Shown here piece by piece: positions 58,673 to 64,000 of a stretch of DNA of 64,000 nt. The DNA lies in NCBI RefSeq assembly GCF_019083965.1, contig NZ_JAHRCY010000034.1, positions 1-64,000 on the forward strand, written 5' to 3'. Below the pieces are notes generated by a model. The model worked only from the letters and a program-made list of their open reading frames with translations. It had not been told where the DNA came from and did no database searches. The position numbers were made by a program, and so were the translations under genes. Every line of letters starts with the position of its first letter. The stretch's first letter is position 1. The stretch is from Catellatospora tritici. Its GTDB lineage: Bacteria > Actinomycetota > Actinomycetes > Mycobacteriales > Micromonosporaceae.

Positions 58673-60480
58673 AGCAGCTCCTCCGGAATGTCGACGTACC
58701 GGGAGCGCAGCCACTCCCCCAGACCCTTGCCCTGCGGATCGAACCGCGTCCCCGCCGACACGCCCGCACCGAGCAGCCCATCGACGACGAAGTTCACGGC
58801 CCGCAGCTTCGGCAGCTCATACCGCGCCACCGGCAGCTGCCCGAGCTCCGGCAGCAGCCTGCGCAGCTCGTCGACGGTGAGCGTGGCCACCAGCCAGGCA
58901 TAGGCGGCATCGGCACGCACCCACACGCCGATGTTGGCGCTGCCGCCCTTGTCGCCACTCCGCGCCCCCGCCACCAGCCCCAACGCCCCCCGCCGCGTCC
59001 CCGCGGTAAGGAAGGGCACCTTGTTATCGCTTTCCGTTGTAGAAGGGCCCCTTCCTAACGCCGAAGGCGCCGGCTCCTCGGCGAGCGCGAGCAGACCGGA
59101 CGCCGCGCCGACGGCGGACGCCGTGCCGGACACGGGGGCGGTGGCCGAGGCCGGGGTGGGGGCGGTGGCCGAGGTGGGGGCGGGCGGGATGTGGATCGTG
59201 GTGCCGTCCGGTAGGACCGCGACGTGCGGCACCTCGGCGGCGGGGACGGTCACGGCCGTGAAGACGCCGTAGGGCGTGCCGTCCGAGGGCGGGGTGGTCA
59301 GGGTGAAGCCCGGGTAGCTGGCCAGGGCCAGCTCGACAGCCGCGCCGGAGAAGGCCCGCCCGGCGAGTTTCGGATCCGGGTCCTTGAGCGTGGCGTGCAG
59401 CAGCGCGCTGGCTTCCTCCTGCGCCGGGGCGTCGGGGTGGTCGGTGCGGGCCAGGCGCCAGGCGAGTTCGCGCGGCGCGCGGGGCAGGGCCGCTTCGAGC
59501 TGTGTCCGGACCAGGGCAGCCTTGGCCTCGACGTCGAGTCCGGTCAGGATGAACGTGACGTCGTTGCGGAACCCGCCGAGGGTGTTGAGGCCCACCTTGA
59601 GGGTGGGCGGCGCGGGTTCGCCGCGTACGCCGCTGATGCGCACCCGGTCGGGCCCGTCGTCGGTGAGCACGACCGTGTCGAGTCGGGTGGTGACGTCCGG
59701 GCCGAGGTAGCGCGGGGAGTCGATCTCGTACAGCAGCTGCGCGGTGACCGTCCCGACGGTGACCGCGCCGCCGGTGCCCGGATGCTTGGTGATCACACTG
59801 GACCCGTCGGCGTACACCTCCGCGATCGGGAAGCCCGGCCTGGTCACGTCGTGCTCGGTGAAGAACGCGTAGTTGCCGCCGGTGGCCTGCGCCCCGCACT
59901 CGATCACGTGCCCGGCCGCCACCGCCCCGGCCAGCCGGTCGAGGTCGTGCGGCGTCCAGCCGAAGTGGGCCGCGGCCGGGCCCACCACCAGCGACGCGTC
60001 GGTGACCCGCCCGGTGACCACGAGGTCGGCCCCGGCCCGCAGCGCCGCCGCGATGCCGAACGCGCCCAGGTAGGCGTTGGCGGTCAGTGGCGTGCCCGCG
60101 CCGGTGCCGAAGTCGGCGGCGCGCGCGGTCAGGTCGTCGCCGGTGACGTAGGCGATGCGCGGCGCCAGCCCGAGCCTTTCGCCCAGCTCGTGCAGCGCGT
60201 CGGCGAGTCCGGCCGGGTTGAGGCCGCCCGCGTTGGTCACCACCTTCATCCCGGCGTCCAGGGCCAGCCCGAGGCACTCCTCCATCTGCCGCAGGAACGT
60301 TTTGGCGTACCCGGAGGTCGGGTCCTTGAGCCGGTCGCGGCCCAGGATGAGCATGGTCAGTTCGGCCAGATAGTCGCCGGTGAGCACGTCGATCGGGCCA
60401 CCGGTCAGCATCTCGCGTACGGCCGAGAACCGGTCGCCGTAGAACCCGGACGCGTTGGCGACCCGCAGCGGCGCGTTCAC
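58669..60480 (-). CDS. AtuA-like (DUF1446) protein with C-terminal AtuA ferredoxin-fold domain and a repeat insertion
   Basis: 603 residues from GTG 60480, overlapping the preceding stop (GTGA). N-terminal DUF1446 domain (about 3-450: RVANASGFYGDRFSAVREM, TNAGGLNPAGLADALHEL, ECGAQATGGNYAFF, LNTLGGFRNDVTF) and C-terminal AtuA-like domain (about 495-600: GARSGDKGGSANIGVWV). Family role: acyclic terpene (citronellol/geraniol) and related acyl-CoA use; exact step not settled. Between them lies an Ala/Pro/Thr-rich linker and an 18-codon insertion made by a palindromic repeat (59006-59059), which includes TTA (59056-59058), a codon that is rare here and would need the bldA-type tRNA. Confidence 0.9.
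   Translation of the reverse strand: MNAPLRVANASGFYGDRFSAVREMLTGGPIDVLTGDYLAELTMLILGRDRLKDPTSGYAKTFLRQMEECLGLALDAGMKVVTNAGGLNPAGLADALHELGERLGLAPRIAYVTGDDLTARAADFGTGAGTPLTANAYLGAFGIAAALRAGADLVVTGRVTDASLVVGPAAAHFGWTPHDLDRLAGAVAAGHVIECGAQATGGNYAFFTEHDVTRPGFPIAEVYADGSSVITKHPGTGGAVTVGTVTAQLLYEIDSPRYLGPDVTTRLDTVVLTDDGPDRVRISGVRGEPAPPTLKVGLNTLGGFRNDVTFILTGLDVEAKAALVRTQLEAALPRAPRELAWRLARTDHPDAPAQEEASALLHATLKDPDPKLAGRAFSGAAVELALASYPGFTLTTPPSDGTPYGVFTAVTVPAAEVPHVAVLPDGTTIHIPPAPTSATAPTPASATAPVSGTASAVGAASGLLALAEEPAPSALGRGPSTTESDNKVPFLTAGTRRGALGLVAGARSGDKGGSANIGVWVRADAAYAWLVATLTVDELRRLLPELGQLPVARYELPKLRAVNFVVDGLLGAGVSAGTRFDPQGKGLGEWLRSRYVDIPEELL
59006..59059. repeat. 54-bp imperfect palindromic repeat inserted in frame in the AtuA-like gene
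   Basis: Ends GTAAGGAAGGGCACCTT and AAGGGCCCCTTCCTAAC are inverted copies (14 of 17 positions); the middle CGCTTTCCG is the turn. Length 54 bp equals 18 codons, so the frame continues. AT content and codons (TTA, ACA, CTT, GAT) are unlike the host gene. It resembles, from memory, a palindromic repeat scattered in Micromonosporaceae genomes. Confidence 0.7.
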
Positions 60481-61283
60481 CTCGCACCCCCGGTGACCCG
60501 CCCCGGTGCCCGGCCGCCGCCGGGCGGCCCGGCAAACGCCTGCGCGACGTCGAGCCACCGGTCGGCATCGACGCCGACGGCGGCCCCGGCCAGGTCGGCC
60601 CGGTGGCGCCGCTGGGTCACCAGCAGGCAGAAGTCCAATGCGGGCCCGGTGACCCGCTGGGCGGCGGCGTCGGGTCCCCAGCGCCACGGCTGCCCGTCCG
60701 GCGCGGTCAGCTCGACCGCGAACTCCTCGGTGGGCGCGTCGAGCCCGTGCACGTGGAACGCGAAGTCGCGGGTACGTACGCCCAGGTGGGCGACGTGGCG
60801 CAGACGATGGGTGGGTTCGGGGACGACGCCGAGGGCGTCGGCGAGGTCGTACCCGTGCGCCCAGGTCTCCATGATCCGGGCGGTGGCCATGGACGCCGCG
60901 CTCATCGGCGGGCCGTACCAGGTGACGCGGGCTCCGGGCGGCAGTGCCGCGAGCGCGGCGGCCAGGTCGGCCCGGCCCTGCCGCCAGCGGGTCCGCAGCG
61001 GCGCCGGATCGGTGCGGGCCCAGTCCCGGGCACCGGTGTCGACGAACCCGAGCGGATCGGCGGCCAGCAGTTCGGCCATCTGCGCGGCGAAGCCCGGTGG
61101 ATCGGTGACCGCGAGCAGGGCCTGGTGGTCGGTCCAGGCGAGGTGGGCGATCTGGTGCGCGACGGTCCAGCCCGCGGCCGGGGTCGGCGCGGCCCAGCCG
61201 GAGTCGGGCAGGTCCGCCAGGAGGCGGTCGACGACGTGCCCTTCGGCGGCGAGGGCGTCCAGCAGCGTTGCCAGTTCGGCCAT
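60477..61283 (-). CDS. DinB-like metal-binding protein (TIGR03084 type), first gene of the acyl-CoA operon
   Basis: 268 residues from ATG 61283, preceded by GGAGGGGAG. DinB/mycothiol-isomerase helical bundle with metal His residues in HQIAHLAWTDHQ and METWAHGYDLADALG; the C-terminal half is the SCP2-like extension usual in this family. These genes commonly sit next to acyl-CoA carboxylase/AtuA genes in actinomycetes; role in the pathway unknown. Its stop overlaps the AtuA-like start. Confidence 0.8.
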   Translation of the reverse strand: MAELATLLDALAAEGHVVDRLLADLPDSGWAAPTPAAGWTVAHQIAHLAWTDHQALLAVTDPPGFAAQMAELLAADPLGFVDTGARDWARTDPAPLRTRWRQGRADLAAALAALPPGARVTWYGPPMSAASMATARIMETWAHGYDLADALGVVPEPTHRLRHVAHLGVRTRDFAFHVHGLDAPTEEFAVELTAPDGQPWRWGPDAAAQRVTGPALDFCLLVTQRRHRADLAGAAVGVDADRWLDVAQAFAGPPGGGRAPGRVTGGAR

Positions 61284-61333
61284 CCGGCTCTCCCCTCCAC
61301 TGGCGACAACCTTCGCCCCGAGGTGAGAAAAAG

Positions 61334-61347
61334 TCAAGCACGCTTGA
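61334..61347. promoter_or_regulatory. Operator in front of the acyl-CoA operon
   Basis: TCAAGC-AC-GCTTGA is a perfect 6-2-6 inverted repeat 51 bp upstream of the first gene of the operon, next to an AT-rich TTATAAAT stretch. It is the likely binding site of the TetR protein encoded at the operon end. Confidence 0.6.
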
Positions 61348-61380
61348 TTTATAAGCGCGTGTACTGGGCAGACGAAAACC

Positions 61381-61412
61381 GCGCCCGCTCCGGAGACGGT
61401 CGGAGCGGGCGC
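61381..61412 (-). terminator. Terminator of the PhoX-type gene
   Basis: GCGCCCGCTCCG (61381-61392) pairs perfectly with CGGAGCGGGCGC (61401-61412), 12 bp with an 8-nt loop, followed by GGTTTTC on the minus strand, 20 bp past the stop. Confidence 0.9.
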
Positions 61413-61432
61413 GGGCGTTTTCGTGAACCGGG

Positions 61433-62824
61433 TCAGCAGTCCTTCTTGCGGCCCCACGGGCCGGTGATCGCGAAGACCTGGCCCGGTGACTGGATGTTGG
61501 CGAACAGGATCCGGCCGTCCTCGGTGAACGTCGGACCGGTGAACTCGCTGTCGCTGGCCTCGTTGCGGCCCAGCGGGTAGGTCTCGCCCTTCTCACTGAC
61601 GCCGACCAGATGCGACAGGCCCTCGCCGTCCTCGGCCAGGATCACGCCGCCGTACGGCGAGACGGTGATGTTGTCCGGGCCGTCGTAGTTGCCCTCGACC
61701 GACGGGTCCGGGTTCACACCGAAGATGGTGACCAGCTCGATGGTCTCGCGCTTCGGGTCGTAGAACCACACCTGGCCGTCGTGCTCGTTGACGCTGCCGT
61801 CGCTGAGGCGGGCGTAGCTGGAGACGAAGTAGACGCCCTTGTCGCCGTACCACTGACCCTCGAACTTGCGGGCGCGGGTGACCTGGTCGTTGGTGAACTG
61901 CTTGCGCACCGAGGTGGTGACCGCGAGCCGGTCCGGCACGTCCACCCAGGTCACGTCGTACCTGGTGCCCGGGGTGAGCGCCTGCGACAGGTCCTCGATG
62001 TGCACGCCGTCCAGCGACGCGCTCAGCGCCTGCAGGCTGCCCGCGGTGTCGCCGCCCGCGCTGAGCGCCAGCGCGCGCAGCTCGCCCTTGCGGCCCTTGA
62101 AGCCCGCCGGGGGCACCCAGCGGAAGTAGAGCCCGTGCGGGCCGCTGGCGTCCTCGGTCAGGAAGATCTCGTTGGTCTTCGGGTCCACGGCCACGGCCTC
62201 GTGCGCGTAGCGGCCCAGGAACTTCAGCGGCACCGGCGAGAGGTTGGCGGCGCGGTCATGCGGGTCGACCTCGAACACCCAGCCGTGGTCGAACTGGAAC
62301 ACGCCACCGGCGCGCTGCTCGGTCTCCTCGCAGGTCAGCCAGGTGCCCCACGGGGTGATGCCGCCGGCGCAGTTGTTGTGGGTGCCGGCGAGGCTGACGT
62401 ACTCGCGGACGCGGTTGCCGTGGTGGTCCACGTCGATGTTGGTGGTGCCGCCGTGCGCGCCCGGGTCGAAGGTCAGGCCCGGCAGCGCCGGCACGCCGTA
62501 CGGCTCGCCGCCGCCGATCTCATGGTTGTTGACCAGCGTGTAGCCGCCGGGCGTGCGGAAGACGGCGGTGCCGTCGGCGTCGCTCGGGGTGAACTCGCCG
62601 GACTCCAGGACGGTGACGCCCGCCTCGGCGACGATGCGGTAGGAGAAGCCTTCGGGCAGTGACAGGATGCCCGCCGGGTCGGTGACCAGCGGACCGTAGC
62701 CCGCCACCTTCGGGTGGGCGTAGGCGGGACCGGCGATGGCGGCGGCGCTACCGGCGAACGCGATGCCCAGACCGCCGAGGGTCGAGGCGCGCAGCAGGTT
62801 GCGGCGGGACAGAGGGGTGCTCAC
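61433..62824 (-). CDS. Tat-exported PhoX-type (DUF839) phosphatase
   Basis: 463 residues from GTG 62824, supported by GGAAGG at 9 nt. Twin-arginine signal SRRNLLRASTLGGLGIA with cleavage near AYAHP. The beta-propeller-like DUF839 fold shows LVNNHEIGGGEPYG, GTHNNCAGGITPWGTWLTCEE, GRYAHEAVAVDP and SPYGGVILAEDGEG, matching the Ca/Fe-binding segments of PhoX phosphatases. Extracellular phosphate-ester hydrolysis is the family role, although many DUF839 members are untested. No Pho box was identified in the 107-bp leader. Confidence 0.88.
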   Translation of the reverse strand: MSTPLSRRNLLRASTLGGLGIAFAGSAAAIAGPAYAHPKVAGYGPLVTDPAGILSLPEGFSYRIVAEAGVTVLESGEFTPSDADGTAVFRTPGGYTLVNNHEIGGGEPYGVPALPGLTFDPGAHGGTTNIDVDHHGNRVREYVSLAGTHNNCAGGITPWGTWLTCEETEQRAGGVFQFDHGWVFEVDPHDRAANLSPVPLKFLGRYAHEAVAVDPKTNEIFLTEDASGPHGLYFRWVPPAGFKGRKGELRALALSAGGDTAGSLQALSASLDGVHIEDLSQALTPGTRYDVTWVDVPDRLAVTTSVRKQFTNDQVTRARKFEGQWYGDKGVYFVSSYARLSDGSVNEHDGQVWFYDPKRETIELVTIFGVNPDPSVEGNYDGPDNITVSPYGGVILAEDGEGLSHLVGVSEKGETYPLGRNEASDSEFTGPTFTEDGRILFANIQSPGQVFAITGPWGRKKDC

Positions 62825-62931
62825 GTGAAAAGGCCTTCCGGGAGTTTCACCAGGGGACGAAGCCATGCAATTCCGCGTACGGGAACAGCCCGCTGGATCC
62901 ACTCGACCGGAAGGCGAACGGCAGGCAAACC

Positions 62932-64000
62932 TTAGGAGCCGTAACCCAAACCGAACCCCTGCGGGAACAGGGCGGGCTGGCCGTCGCCCGCGTTGATCGG
63001 CTCGTGCGCCTTGGCTGCGGGCCAGGTCATCGGGGTCTTGCCGGTCGGGGCACCGACACCGAACAGGATGTCGGCGACCCCGGCGCCCTCGGTGCCGGGC
63101 AGCCACGCCGCCAGCAACGCGTTCCAGCCGGACACCTCCGAGGCGACCTCCATCGGCCGCCCGGAGACCAGCACCACGATCACCGGGATGCCCGAGGCGC
63201 GCAGGGTGGCGATGGTCTGGCGGTCCTCGTCGTCCAGGCGCAGCCCGTCGGGCCGGTCGCCCTCGTACTCGGCGTACGGCTTCTCGCCCACCACCGCGAT
63301 CGCCGCCTGGTAGCTGCGGTCGACGCCCTTGCCGTCTCGCGCGTACGTCACCGTCGTGCCCGGACCGGCCACCTCGCGGATGCCCTCCAGGATGGTGGTG
63401 CCCTTGGTGGTCGGGCCGGAGCCGCCCTGCCAGGTGATGGTCCAGCCGCCGGACTGGTTGCCGAGGTCGTCGGCGTTCTTGCCCGCGACGAAGACCTTGC
63501 CGCCCTTGGCCAGCGGCAGCACGCCCTTGTCGTTCTTGAGCAGCACCTGCGAGGCGCGCACCGCCTGCCGGGCCAGCGCCCGGTGCTCCGCGCTGCCCAC
63601 GGTGCCCGTGTACGACCGGTCGGTCATCGGGTGCTCGAACAGCCCCAGCTCGAACTTCTTGGTCAGGATGCGCCGGACCGCGTCGTCGATCCGGGCGGCC
63701 GGGACGTGCCCGTTGTCGACCTCGCCCTTGAGCGTGGTGAGAAAGTCCTGCCAGTGCTCGGGCACCATCACCATGTCGATCCCGGCGTTGATCGCCGTGG
63801 CGACCTCGTCGGGGGTGAAGCCTTCCTGGCCGTCGAGCTGGTCGACGGCGTTCCAGTCCGACACCACGAAGCCGGTGAAGCCCAGCTCGCCCTTGAGCAC
63901 GTCGGTGACCAGGTACTTCTGCCCGTGCAGCTTCTCGCCGTTCCAGCTGCTGAACGACACCATCACCGAGCCGACGCCGCGCTCGACGGCGGCCTTGAAC
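62932..64000 (-). CDS. GH3 beta-glucosidase/exo-glucanase, C-terminal part (cut by window edge)
   Basis: The gene enters from beyond base 64000; about 356 residues are visible. They include the end of the GH3 barrel with nucleophile Asp in GFVVSDWNAVDQL, and the second GH3 domain (LLKNDKGVLPLAKGGKVFVAG, GGWTITWQGGSGPTTKGTT, acid/base candidate Glu in AEYEGDRPDG, WLPGTEGAGVADILFG). Pattern is that of plant/actinobacterial exo-1,3/1,4-beta-glucanases. Whether it is secreted depends on the missing N-terminus. It ends 107 bp before the PhoX start, in the same direction. Confidence 0.92.
   Translation of the reverse strand, partial: FKAAVERGVGSVMVSFSSWNGEKLHGQKYLVTDVLKGELGFTGFVVSDWNAVDQLDGQEGFTPDEVATAINAGIDMVMVPEHWQDFLTTLKGEVDNGHVPAARIDDAVRRILTKKFELGLFEHPMTDRSYTGTVGSAEHRALARQAVRASQVLLKNDKGVLPLAKGGKVFVAGKNADDLGNQSGGWTITWQGGSGPTTKGTTILEGIREVAGPGTTVTYARDGKGVDRSYQAAIAVVGEKPYAEYEGDRPDGLRLDDEDRQTIATLRASGIPVIVVLVSGRPMEVASEVSGWNALLAAWLPGTEGAGVADILFGVGAPTGKTPMTWPAAKAHEPINAGDGQPALFPQGFGLGYGS

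Overview
The window is chromosomal DNA of a very high-GC actinomycete. The gene set fits the Micromonosporaceae (Actinoplanes/Micromonospora/Catellatospora type) better than Streptomyces: a DUF574 methyltransferase, SARP/NB-ARC/TPR regulator, SigE-family sigma factor, GTG starts, ATGA/GTGA-coupled operons, secreted CBM2-GH12 and GH18 enzymes, and a family-typical palindromic repeat. This placement is inference; there is no rRNA or marker that fixes the genus.

Left edge (1-2.4 kb): the 5' part of a tnpB gene runs off the window. It is followed by a short relic that matches the 3' part of the nearby amidohydrolase gene, and then by a divergent TetR regulator / alpha-beta hydrolase pair with an operator over both starts. 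2.4-19.2 kb: a seven-gene leftward non-ribosomal peptide operon, almost entirely coupled by 4-nt overlaps. In transcription order it encodes C-A-PCP (acid-lined pocket, basic substrate predicted), C-A-PCP-TE fused to a complete MFS exporter (Ser predicted), an acyl/aryl-AMP ligase, C-A-PCP (Gly predicted), a free carrier protein, a stand-alone condensation-fold protein with a partly degenerate motif, and a dimethylformamidase-like protein with C-terminal propeller-like repeats. I do not recognise the product; it is the best candidate here for an undescribed system.

19.4-35 kb: GH3 N-acetylhexosaminidase-like enzyme, secreted CBM2-GH12 glucanase, a DinB-like protein, two identical initiator tRNAs about 4.9 kb apart each with its own terminator, a frameshifted methyltransferase, a Tat-exported beta-lactamase-fold hydrolase, a sigma factor with its membrane partner, two more methyltransferases, a periplasmic-binding-fold protein, a secreted SH3/NlpC-like protein, an F420/NADP reductase-like protein, an ATP-grasp-like protein and a secreted GH18 chitinase. 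The GH12 and GH18 promoters share an AT-rich palindrome over the -10 box.

35-53 kb: mostly single housekeeping or accessory genes (VOC protein, membrane metallophosphoesterase, a gene broken by a stop codon, two SDRs, epoxide hydrolase-like enzyme, TetR with paired operators, membrane-anchored GH128, AfsR-type regulator, htpG with a CIRCE operator, STAS protein, CopC-like protein) and a two-gene Thg1-like / P-loop kinase cassette that may repair RNA.

53-64 kb: a coupled six-gene leftward operon for carboxylation-dependent acyl-CoA breakdown (DinB-like protein, AtuA-like protein, carboxyltransferase, biotin carboxylase, acyl-CoA dehydrogenase, TetR). The AtuA-like gene carries an in-frame 54-bp palindromic repeat that brings in a TTA codon. 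A Tat-exported PhoX-type phosphatase and the 3' part of a GH3 glucosidase gene reach the right edge. No gene-free stretch exceeds 300 bp.
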